DNA of 64,000 bases from Mactra quadrangularis (lineage: Eukaryota > Mollusca > Bivalvia > Venerida > Mactridae), in contig CM046298.1 in assembly GCA_025267735.1 (NCBI GenBank), positions 30,759,866 through 30,823,865 of the forward strand, written 5' to 3'. Position 1 is the first letter of the stretch; each line of letters starts with the position of its first letter. The position numbers and the translations under genes were made by a program. The notes under the pieces were generated by a model. The model did not search any database and was not told the DNA's origin. It saw only the letters and a list, made by a program, of their open reading frames with translations. Shown here piece after piece: positions 1-12,400 of the stretch.

Positions 1-25
1 GATTGTTGCACATCGTCTGATTTTT

Positions 26-203
26 ACTGAGTTTAACGCCGTGTCAACACAATTTAGGTCATTTTACGACGTCCAGCGCACCTAACCTAGCTTTCCTGGA
101 CCCTTGTCAATAACCACTACTCACCTAGGATTCGAACCCGTACCCCTTCGATACACAAGATTCCAAAACCCGGCGTGCTACCAACGGCGCTATCGACCCG
201 GGT
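26..203 (-). mobile_element. SINE family 2
   Basis: The minus strand starts CCCGGGTCGATAGCG with a tRNA-like A box and ends with ACGGCGTTAAAC. It lies in the intron following module B10. Confidence 0.8.
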
Positions 204-329
204 AATCAAGGTTTTAAATTTGCGCTAAGTAAATTTGAAATTTATCGGACAAGATTCGGGACGGACGGACAGACGGATGAACATACAGACGAAGTGACTC
301 CTCGTAGTGGTTGGGTGTAAAAGACTTAC

Positions 330-446
330 CTTGATTACAAGACTGTCGATATACCACGTGACCAACATGTGAACTGACTAGTGAGCATTCATACAATTCA
401 CATTTACTTAAATCTCTCTCATAGTATGTCATTAAACTGGAGTTAT
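330..446 (-). CDS. Exon 23: module B10, second part
   Basis: 39 codons, phase 1-1, GGACAG acceptor and TCAAG|GTAAGT donor. It contains KCELYEC and ends VVYRQSCNQG (C8, C9, C10). Combined with exon 22 it makes an 80-residue type-B module lacking C6 and C7. The good donor shows that the gene continues left of the window, where a type-A module is expected next. Confidence 0.83.
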
Positions 447-3400
447 CTGTCCACAACAAACAAATGAAAAATAAAATATTTCATATAAACGAAGAGTAAT
501 AGTTGAGTTAAACACATCAGTTTAGACTTTTCATATAACAGTGCGGTTAGATTCGCTTTTATGTACATTTTTAGTCGAACTTATAATTTTGTAGAATATC
601 TCTGATCATTGAAATCACATTCATGCAAGTGATCCCTCAAAGTGCTAATTTGCAAATTAGTGGAATTGAACAATTGTAAAGTAATTTCTTGCACTAGGAA
701 ATTAGCATTGACCATAGTGGGATTAGAACCCGGGATCTCTCAATCCCTTAGAGCTCGTCCTACCAGTACAGAACAAAACCACTGGACCACTGCTCCTATA
801 TATAAATTAAATCATCATGTTGCATCATTACCATGACTTTCTATTGGAGGCATGTTATTTTTAAGATATTTTTATTTCAAGATATTTGTCAAATTTTATT
901 TAACTGTCTATAGCTCAAACCAGGCATTTTATATAACAGGGATTTGTAACGATAAGTAAATGTAATAGATTTTCATCAAATTTCACTGTCGTCGATATTA
1001 TTTCGGCCCGTACGAAAAACAAGTATGACAAGTTTAAATAAAGATATTCACATGAAATTTTGTACCAGTACCATTTAAATTAAAATAATTGTTAGAAAAA
1101 AATGTGTTTCTAGATGATTTTGAGGTAAATTACGCTCACAGACTGTTTCACAAAATAATGCATTTTCCCGCAGATCTGCCATTTTTAACCCCTTTTTACA
1201 TCACCTAAAGTCATATTTTCGGTCATAATTGCAACAATTTTTCGTCAAAAACTTCAGAAACATTCATAAGTTGCATGGAAGACATGTACAAAAACATAAA
1301 TCAAAATTTTAAACTCTGGAATAGTTTGTACAGCCTGCTTCAGCCAATTATAGACCGTGACGACCATGAAAATTCAAAAAGCACTTCGTTACAAATCCCT
1401 GTTATATAGAATCCCTGCTCAAATATTAACCCCGCTGATTTGAATATTAATTACAATATTCTGTACTCAAGATCGACGTATGTTTGAATCAACTAAGGTA
1501 ATGTATGTGCCACTGGTAGTTTCACAAGCACATCAGTCTGTTTATTGGTGGTAACAACAAGTACCAGTCTATTTTGTAAATTAGCGAAATAATTAGCTTG
1601 CTAATAAAAAACGATCTTCTTTAATAAATCAATTGAACACATAAGTTTACAATTTATTTTTGTTGCTTTCTTGTTTTTCTTGGTTTTTTTTGTCTATCTT
1701 TCTAATGATTCTTCGTTTTTTCAAGTAAAAGTACTGATTTAAAGATTCACATTCTGTACTCATACGCTTCTCAATGATGTATCATAATTCATATATTAAT
1801 TTATTCTTACTAAACATGCTTGTTCATATATATTCCTTATGATGTATTGTCATAACTAATAATAACATGTATGTATGTATGTATTGTTGCTGCCAATTGA
1901 CGGCAGAAAAGCACATGTGTGCATAATTGCTGAAATAAATACATTTGTATTGTATTGTATTGGTAAGTTGTCCATAATATATGTTAATAAAAAATATAAT
2001 GATATAATGATAATATAATGCAAATCAAAGCACCAGAAGCACTGAAAAATGATTTATTGATCTTGAGGAAGAGAGCTGAGGACAAACTAATGTTTGTTTG
2101 TTGTTTTGTTAACGTCGTATTCAACACATATTTAGGTTTTATATACGACGGCCAGCTCTTCCTACAATAGGTTTCTTGGACACTTTTCTATCACCAGTAC
2201 TAATTTACCCTAACACGATGCCGATAACTCGTGTATAGGGTATGACCTACCGCGACCGGGCTCAAACCCTCGATCTCCAGATTCGAAGTCAGACATGCTA
2301 ACCACTACGTCACGGCCGCGGCTACTAACTAATGTACAGGAACGATAGGGTAGATTTTCCAACTAGTAAAATTGAACTCTTAAAATCGTTCAAAAACGAA
2401 AAGAGCTTAAATGATATTACATAAAGGTTCGAAAATGCCCAAAAGATTAACCTGCGTTAAAAATGTCCAAACATTCGTGTTCAAAGAAAACACCATTTGA
2501 TCCATTGAACGGCTTCATGCAGTTACGACCCATTTTACAATTGATACACGTCTGGGTTACATTTGATGTACAACCTAAAAAACAAAAACAACAAAAATTT
2601 AAGTTGCATTGTGCTCACAGACATGCCAATACGATACTACCCTAAGCATTATGGGTAAAAAATCCATTTATCTGAAACCGCGTGTGTTGAGTTTAACTCC
2701 GTAGCAACGCATTGTTTAGGTCATATAACGGAAGTCAGTCAACCTACTCACTCCTCCTGGAAAGGCTAAATCTATGGATTTAGCTGTAAACCAACTACTG
2801 TGCGCATACTTTCGTCAAGGACTAACAACTGCCATCCATTATTAAAAATCATTGGTAGGAGGGAGAATGGCCGTAGAAATAATTTCATGACCAAGCTCCA
2901 CGAAAGTATGCCCGCCCGGGAATCGAACCCACGACCTCTCGATCAGTAGACTTGCGTGCTACCAACTGAGCTAGCCGGGCGGTTTTATGTAAACAGTACA
3001 ATGAACTAATCCACGACTGGGGATGCTCAGAATGACAGTAAAATAATCTACAGTATTAATTTGATATGTGTTAATGAGTGTCTTGTTGGTTTAATAGTAA
3101 AGTATTCTACCAATACAAACATGATTGACTTAGGTGATTGTGGTTTATCCGCCTTACTGATAATAACCTTTGAAGCTTTTGCTGTAAAACCTTTAATTTC
3201 AGTAATGCCCTACCATCGGAACGGATTAGTTTATTTTGATGTTTACACAAACACATACTATTATTTTGTACGAACTATAACACATTGAGTTTTTGTGGCT
3301 AATCAATATAACATTACCATCAAATACAGTATGCAAGTCAAATAATGGTAATTTTACATCCATGCTAACGTGTCAACATTTGTCAATGTTCACGCAGAAA

Positions 3401-6400
3401 TTTGAAAACGAAAGTAGAATGCACATTAAGGCTATATATAGAAACTTGGTATATTTACATGTTTTGATATTTACTGTAATGTCTATCTCAACATCTCTAT
3501 ACATAGACGCTCACTCATCGCAAAATTCGGCGATTTTGGCTCCGCGGAAGAAAAAGTGCGGCGTATGAACACAAATTCTTTTTATTTTTCTGTTTTTATA
3601 TGGGATTTCCTCATGTTTAGTAGTGGATTGTGGTAAATACTCATTAAAATTTGTCGCGGACGATTGCATTCGATAGTGCGTGTGCAATTAAAGGGATAAT
3701 TATCACTGCAATTAATGTAGTCCTCATTACGCGTTATCAAGCAGACGATAAGAATTACATTCTACATGTATATCTAATCTGGCCTATGTAAGATAAAGGT
3801 ACCTTGTATCGCTTCCGTTTGTTGTATAAGCCATATACTCCATAAAAACCCATGTCTGACAGCGCTATTAGCGCTTTGATTAATATATTTATTGATGGCT
3901 TATAATTACAGGAATATCAAACCATAAATACAAAATGCTTAAAAACATCAATGGCTCTGCGAGTTGTGACAATTTATTTACGGTTATTTGCGATTGATTA
4001 TGAGCAAGCAATCCGTAAGGACTCGTTAGAAAAATCCATGAATGCAAGGGTGGTATTAAGTAAATTTTAGGCCTACTGTTAGTGTTTCCTTCGTATGTAA
4101 GTTGCATAAGTTAAAATTGACGTCATCTTTTAATGGGTCATTTAATCTTTAACTCCGTAGCAACACATTGTATAGGTCATATAGCAGTGGTCAGTCAACC
4201 TACTCACCGTTCCTGGAAAGACTAAATATCTGGATTTAGCTGTTAACCAGTTACAAGGCATATACCTCCGTCAGTCACTGACAACTGTACTACATAACAA
4301 GGATCGGTTGTAGGAGGAAAAACGGCCGTAGAAATCATTTACCCAAGCTTCACATAAGTATGCTCTGCCCGGGAATCGAACCCGCGACCTCTCGAGCAAT
4401 AGACTTGCGTACTACCAACTAAGTTAGCCAGGCGACTAGTATAAAAATGAAAAAAATAACAAGAAATATAAAATACATACTTTCTGATGAGTCAATGCAT
4501 CGTCTTTTAAGAAACACATTTCCAATTCCTGCATACGTGTAGTTATTGCAGTCATGGAAATCACAACTGAAAAAACCATTACCAAATGTTGAATGGCAAC
4601 CATAACTGAGTTTTTCTCAGGTATATATGTATAGAGAAGTCAATAGGAGGTCCCAGGCAAATGTTGGTAACTATTAAAGTCATAAAAGTGACGAGAAATA
4701 AGAACCATCATGATATCAAATAAAGCAAAAAAATTGCATAATAGTGATCTTTGGTCATTAAAATTACTAACTATGAATTAAAAATGCCGCGATAACCATC
4801 CATCACACAGATGACGACGGATGAAATAACCCATTTTTCCTTTCAGAGGCCATTTCACGGAAATGGCCGATAAGACTCGTACGTCATCGGAAAATTACGA
4901 CAGTTGCTAATTTGTATATTAAACGGTGTTCCGGTAAAAAAAACGTAATCATGATAAATGTCAAAGCTTGAAATATGAGCACATACTTTGGTTTACCTCA
5001 TTAAAGACACAACTTATCGCAAATTTTGACATCTGTGTTGCACGCTTTTTTCGGGCTAGATATAACGGTAGTATTTCAGTATGTTACGATTAATGAACAT
5101 ACTTTCTGAGGCCCTGCAATGACTACATGAACCTAGTTCAAATGCAGTGTTGATAATGATCGTTTCATCACACACTTGAAAAATATTCATAATTGGCAAT
5201 GATATTTGCTGTTTTGGGTTTGAGTTAAAATCTTTGATGCAACTGAAGTGATTTAAATCTGTCAATACAAACGGCGAGCAATCGGGTACAGCCGCCCGAT
5301 TAGCTAAGTTGGTAGCTCGCAAGTCTACTGATTGAGGGGTCGTAGGTTTCATTTAAGAGCGGGGCATACTCTCGTGGAGCTTGGTTATAAAATTATTTCT
5401 ACGGCCATTCTCCCTACTACCAATTATTTTTAATAATGTAGCGCAGTTGTCAGTCCCTGACGAAAGTATGCGCTTAGTAGGTGGTTAAAAGCTAAATCTA
5501 GAGATTTAGCCTTTCCTGGAGTAGTGAGCCGGTTGACTGACCACCGTGATATAACTTATATAATGTGAGCAACGGCGTTAAACCCAAAAAAAACCCCCAA
5601 GCAATCGAGTGCTGATACCACAGTGGATAAACAATTATGTTTTCCCGACTTGTTTTATCGCCATTTGTGACCCATATATGGCCGGTTTAGAGGGTTTGGT
5701 AGCTAAGTTTTGCACTGTGCAAGTACGCACTCAGGTATCAGCTCACGCTGATGAAATCCGGGGTTGCCTCGTGCCAGTCTCGCAAATGCCCTCCTGTCTA
5801 TGTATCTTGGATCCCTCCAAACTCCCCGATTGCATAACATAGCCAAGAAACACACTTAGAGGCATTTTTTTTATCTTGAATACAAGATATGTCTATCTTT
5901 ATTCCCTTTAGGCCACCAGTCCTAAGTGCTCATTTGTTATACATAGTGAACAGAATCATTCAGGACAATCAATAAACCCCTGAAAATGCTGTGTTCTAGG
6001 TGGTGGAGGAAGTTTTACAACTTCAATAACAACATCCCAATTTCTGTCACGAATGAAAGACCTTAGTACTTCATGTTGATCATTTGAGACAAACATAACT
6101 ATATCCTTCTTCTAGCCATTTTACTTGACTGTACATTGTATTTTGTTTTATAGTAGGATAAAATGAGTTTATACAAGAGCAATGATTATTTCATAAAAAA
6201 TGTATAGTTTGCATAAACATGTATAATTTATATTTACCAAACAACCAAATTCAAAATTTACCTATGAACGGGCCTCAATTTATTTCACCTGTCAGCAAAC
6301 ATGAGAAAGTCATGAAACATGTAATACTTGAAATTTTCACGACTATTATGATATGACCACCATACTACAATTTTCATTTGATATCAAGGATTTATAAGTT

Positions 6401-9400
6401 GTGTCTTTAAATATGCGAGTCACGTGACTTACGGAAACGATCGGTAATTTTCGGCGCGGATTTTAAATCTTTTAGGACATGGCATGTCTTAAAATATTTA
6501 TGAAATTTCATAATTGAATTAAATCAAGAGGCGGATACTTTTTAAATTTTTTTAACATGTCAAAAACTATTTAAATATAAATACAATATGTCAATAATGT
6601 TTTTTTTGCAAAATTAATTTTCTTTAATTTCGTCACTTATATATCTTTAAGGCTGTTATAGTAAAGGTTTGTTTGTCTGTGTTTGTCAACCGGTCAAACA
6701 AGTTAGGTCAGTAAGTCTGAGCAGTTTTAACCCTTAAGTAGGACGTGGCTGTGTTCATTTAACAGTTTATATAATTGAAACAAAAACTTGTTATAGACAC
6801 GTGAGGATTGCCTTATTACCTTCTTGCGCGCACTATGAAAACAATGTGGCAGCCTCCATGATAACACGTTTCATCTATTCAGGTAATAAAAGATAAATAC
6901 AATGCAACCCCTCTAATCCGGAAACTCTTGAAACCGGAATTCTCTCCAAACCGGAATTTTCTTCAGGTCCCGAAAATTTCTCCTCTTTATTTATATAACA
7001 AAAACACCATCTATTCCCGGAAACCCCTGCATTCCGGAAACCGGACGAATTTTAGCTTAAACTTTATATTTCGTCACGTAAAATGACCGCTGTATAACCT
7101 GCATGTATTAAACCATAATAAAATCTGGACTAGGTTGTCACAGGGGCGGATCCGAACTTTTCTAGGGGGGAGGGGGTCCGAACCTCGAACCACAACCACA
7201 TTATACACATTTTGCAGAAAAATGCAACATATTGATAATAAAAACTACATAACCATTAAATCTATGTTAAGCACTGAGAAAAATTACTTTATGCTACTTA
7301 AAAATGACTTACAGGCAAGAAATACACTAATGGACAGGTACATTTTCCAAATTCTAGGGGATCCGAACCCCCCTGACCCCCCGCTGGATACACCTATGGT
7401 TGACCAAATGAGTAAACCCACAAACTAATAAAGCCGCACCAATTAAATATACAGTGAATATATATACAATTTTGCAATGTGGATGCATGACCAATATATA
7501 ATTATACGTTTTGAAATTTATGTCATTTATCGGTGAGTTACAGACATATACCCTTCAAAATAGACTATATCCGGAGTTCAAATACTTGAGTTTTCCCCTC
7601 CGGTACAAACAAACTTTCACCGTTACAATGAAAACACATGTACAAAGAACAATAGGATTTAAGGGTCTATCAGTTTTTGAAATTGAAAAAATCTATCAAG
7701 TGGGTGGGGTAACTAAACATATTAAAATTATTAAAAATATTATTTTGGAAATACTTTTTGTGTAATTCACCCTAAGACATTGTAAAATGTTATATGGACG
7801 TCCTATATCAACATTTGGATTTATGAAAAAAGTACTTAAATTATGTGTTTTGACTGACGTTCGGAAGGCTATCTCAAGGTTAGGATAAATGTTTTCATAT
7901 CTTTCTAAATGTCTTATTTGTTGAGTTTTTTACATATCCACTGTCACGTCAATACACTTGATGCATCACTTACAAAATATATCAAAATTATTTGGAATGT
8001 ATGGATATTTAAATATATTTAGTTACCTCGCCCACTTGATAGATTTTTTTTTCATTTTCAAAAACTGATAGACCCTTAACCCATAGTTCGTGCTATTTAG
8101 CAAAAATTTGTAGAAAAATTGTTTGTACGGGCTGTGCACGGACGGAAAACCCCATAAATTTGATTTCCGGATTAGGTCTATTAAAATATACATGAAAACA
8201 AGATGACCTGTAAGATGCTTTGTTGTACGAGGCTCCCATACATCCCTGCGTGTCGAGACATTTTTCCAGACAGTAATTTACTGATATGCCACCAATTATC
8301 GTCTGCGTTATATTACAAATACCTCTAGCAGATGGTACAGCGAATATTTCATATACTAAACAATCTGTAATATAGTTAATCGAAGTATTGGAATACAAAA
8401 AAGACGTTCGTGCACATTGAAACCTTACAAATCCATACTAATGATTACTGCTTACATATAAGATTCAAGTACGAATCGAGCAGAGCAAAATAATGTGGGC
8501 GAACTGTTATTCTACCCTGTATTACTGGCAAATATTAAAAAGATTTTATTTTCCTCCGATCACTATATTTACTGCTTAGTGTTTTAACGAGATTTTACGA
8601 CGCCTCTTCCACACGCTTATCAATATAAGGTAACACCAGTAGCCTGTTCAATTACCCCGAACATTCCCAAATAGTCCGTAACGTTAGGGTTGGAACAACT
8701 CAACCAAAAGGCAACTCAACCCGAGACAACTCAATCCCTTACTAACGGATTGAGTTGTTCTAATTTTGGGTTGAGTTATCCTCGTGTTGAGTTGCCTTCG
8801 GGTTGTGTTGTCTCGTATCCGTAACGTTCGCTAACAGTCGTTACTGAACACGCTGCTGTCACTGATTATTGAAACAATGACGAGTCAGATGACGGAACTA
8901 CTTTATCGCCTAGAAATTGACTGCGTAGTAAATCAGAGACATATGTGTGGCGCCGCATGTTAAAACTGGTCAGCGCATTTTCGTCGATAGTTTTCGATTT
9001 GTGGTATAACTTAAGCCTTTCGTCGAAATCGCCGAAAGTATAAAAATTAAAGTGTGAGTTAAAGTCTGGTACTATATACATGATCAGCAGACTTTACAAT
9101 ATTGTACGATAACTTCTAATCATTGAAATCTCCTTCAAGCAGATGATCCCTCACAGTACCCATTTACACCTAGTTGGAGCGGAACAATTGTAGGTAATGA
9201 GCAGTGCCCTAGTGGGCGGCAATAAACTTGGTTTAAATCAGATGAACTTGTTGTAGGATTAATTGTTGTATGACAATGATGTTCATGATTAATTGTTGTA
9301 AGATACTGGTGTTCATGATAAATTGTTGTATGACAATGGTGTTCATGATTAATTGCTGTAAGACAATGGTGTTCATGATTAATTGTTGTAAGACACAGGT

Positions 9401-12400
9401 GTTCATGATTAATTGCTGTAAGACAATGATGTTCATGATTAATTGTTGTATGACACTGGTGTTCATGATTAATTGTTGTAAGACAATAGTGTTCATGATT
9501 AATTGTTGTATGACATTGGTGTTAATGATTAATTGTTGTAAGACAATGGTGTTCATGATTAATTGTTGTATGACAATGGTGTTCATGATTAATAGTTGTA
9601 TGACAATGGTGTTCATGATTAATAGTTGTATGACAATGGTGTTCATGATTAATTGCTGTATGACAATGGTGCTCATGATAAATTGTTGTTAGGCAATGGT
9701 GTTCATGATTAATTGCTGTATGACAATGGTGTTCAGGATTAATTGTTGTATGACATTGGTGTTAATGATTAATTGCTGTATTACAATGGTGTTTGTGATT
9801 TATTGTTGTATGACAATGATGTTCATGATTAATTGTTGTATGACAATGATGTTCATGAATAAATGTTATATGAAAATAGTATTCATATTTACCTGAGGAA
9901 CAAGAAGTTCTGTACAAAGTACGACCAAGTGCCATGTTAATCCAGTTACAATCATAATAAAGTATCCTAGAATCATAGGATGGTTCATAAGTTATACTTT
10001 GTATAGAACCATTGGCTACTAAAATAGATGGATCCATGAGACTTGGTCTTGCTGTTGAAAAACTACTTAATGGACCTTGACAGTGTTCCGATGCTTTGCA
10101 GTCAATACATAACTGGGTATTGTTTCTAACACAATGAGCTGAAAATAATGGAAATATTTTCACCTTTACTATACATGTACTTAAATAATGAAACTAATAT
10201 ATAATGTATGGTAGTTGTCAGTAACTGACGAGAGTATGCGCTTAGTAGTTGGTTAACAGCTAAATCCAGAGCTTTAGCCTTACCAGGAACAGTGCGTAGG
10301 TTGACTGACCGCCGTTATATGACCTGTATAATGTGTTGCTACGGCATTAAACCCAACAAAACAAACAAACAAACATATTTTAAGTTGTACTCGAGTATAA
10401 GACACTTGTAATCTAATATCAAACACTAGAGATTATTCCTCGACTTTGTTGTAAGATCGATATTTACATGTATGAGATCAGAAAACATAATTTCAAATGT
10501 GGCTTATCAACAAGAGAAAATGTCATTTTTCTGAGCTCACGAGTTGAATAAAAATATGTTATTCCAAAATTAAGGGAAATTCTATTTCTTTCATGTTTTT
10601 CCTCATTCTTTTTGTAAATATATTTTTCACAAATGTATCATGTTTAATGATCTGAGGAAAAGTTTTCTCGATTTTAGAAGATGACAGTAATAATTCTTTA
10701 AAAGTATTTTTGAAGTTTAATTTGTTTAGTTGAAAACCCGGGTCGATAGCGCAGTTGGTAGCGCGCCGGGATTTGGAACCTCGTGCCCGAGGGGGTGCGG
10801 GTTCGAATCCCATCCGGGGAGGTTATACCCTTCCATGAAAATTTGACAATAATGTCGATTTTCCTCCATTGATTAGATAATATGGAGGAGTTTCCGGCCT
10901 TGTGGAAGGGTAGGTGAGTACTGATTATAGACAATGGTCCAGGAAAGCTAGGTTAGGCGCGCTGGACGCCGTAAAATGACCTAACTTGTGTTGACACGGC
11001 GTTAACTCCAATAAATGAAATAAATAAATGTTTATTTGAATCAAAGTATAGTCCTATGGTGTATTCACACTCTAAACAAACACTCTATTTATAGTTTGTA
11101 AACCAGATATAGAGTAAGTACATACCATGAAATTATAATCATGTGTGACAGGTTAATAAAAATAGGACAATAGTAATAGACAAACAGAAATAAAAAAAAC
11201 AAACATCAACAAAAACCAACAGAACCTACCTGGGTAGCATATTTTCTCCACAAAAACTGTAGTATTTACCGTCATCACCATTGTGTTACAAGTATGAAGA
11301 CTACAATCTTCCAATAGCGAATCAAATGTTATACCTATAAAAAAGAGAATCACAAGAACAAATCAAATCTCCGAATCGATAAATTCTAATTATTAGCATA
11401 ATTGTGACATAACATTACATAATATAACTACCCGGCTGGCTCAGATGGTACATGTAGCAGGTAAACATACTAATCGAGGAGTCTTGGGTTCGATTCACAG
11501 ACGAGACATTCATTCGTAACGAAAGAATTTCTACGGTTATTCTCTCTTCTACCACTAATTCTTAATCATGTAGGACAGCTGTCAGTCACTGATGAATGAG
11601 TTGAGTATGATGTGCCTAGAATATGGTTAACGGCTATATCCAGAGATTTAGCATTTATAGGAACAGTAAGTAGGTTGACTAATTACAGAAGATGAAATTC
11701 ACAAAATGAGTAATTGTTTGGGCAAAGATTCACAATCTGATAAGTTGGCTTCCGCTCTTCCAGACGAAGAAACCCAATTTATTGAAAATGTTGCCTATGA
11801 TGATAGTGAAATATGTGCAAGTGCGATGGAGTGTTTTCTTGAGTTAAAACAATTGAAAGACAAATTAGAATATTCAAAGCATACTAAGTTGAGTGAGCAT
11901 GCGATGTTTCGACAAGATGTGTTAGCAATGCTGGAAGAAATGCGCAAAATCGCCTCAATACAGATGAAACAACAAAGTGAGATTTTTGATCACCAAGAAA
12001 AAAGAGATAAATTGTCCGTGTCTAGTACTTCAGTTAAGTTACCAAAACTAGAATTACGTTCCTTTGGTGGAGATAAACTAAATTGGGTGGAGTTTTGGGG
12101 ATGCATTTGAAAGTACAGTACATCGAAACAAATCTTTATCTAACATTGAGAGATTCAATTATTTGAAGAGCAAGTTGTTCGGATCCGCAATGAGCGCTAT
12201 ATCTGGTTTATCACTTTCTAATGACAATTATGAATTAGCTATTGAAATTCTCCAAAATCGTTTTGGAAATACCCAACAAGTCATTGATCTTCATTATCAT
12301 AAGTTAATAAATCTGCAAGCTCCATCTAATAGCACGACTAGTTTAAGGATATTCATGGATTTGGTTGAACGACACTTGAGAAGTCTGGAAGTTCTAAAGC

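Larger units (their letters stand above)
5842..7130. other. Intron sequence between A8 and B9
   Basis: Apart from the exon-like fragment at 5956 and the pogo-like motifs near 6900, I see only AT-rich intron. Confidence 0.4.

Noticed and set aside
2463..2645. Plus-strand 60-codon ORF
   Set aside because: Antisense shadow of module B10 exon 22.
9238..9888. CRISPR-like array
   Set aside because: Units are contiguous with no unique spacers, and the context is an animal intron. Same for the 37-, 46-, 69- and 81-bp arrays.
9233..9896. Long ORFs on both strands across the 30-bp array
   Set aside because: The period is divisible by three and lacks stops, so every unit repeats the same peptide; no start, splice or composition evidence.
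10739..10820. Functional tRNA genes
   Set aside because: A and B boxes are present here and at about 20 other places, but they lack paired acceptor stems and continue into SINE bodies.
10559..10934. Minus-strand ORFs near 10.6-10.9 kb
   Set aside because: They run through a SINE copy and have no module or splice features.
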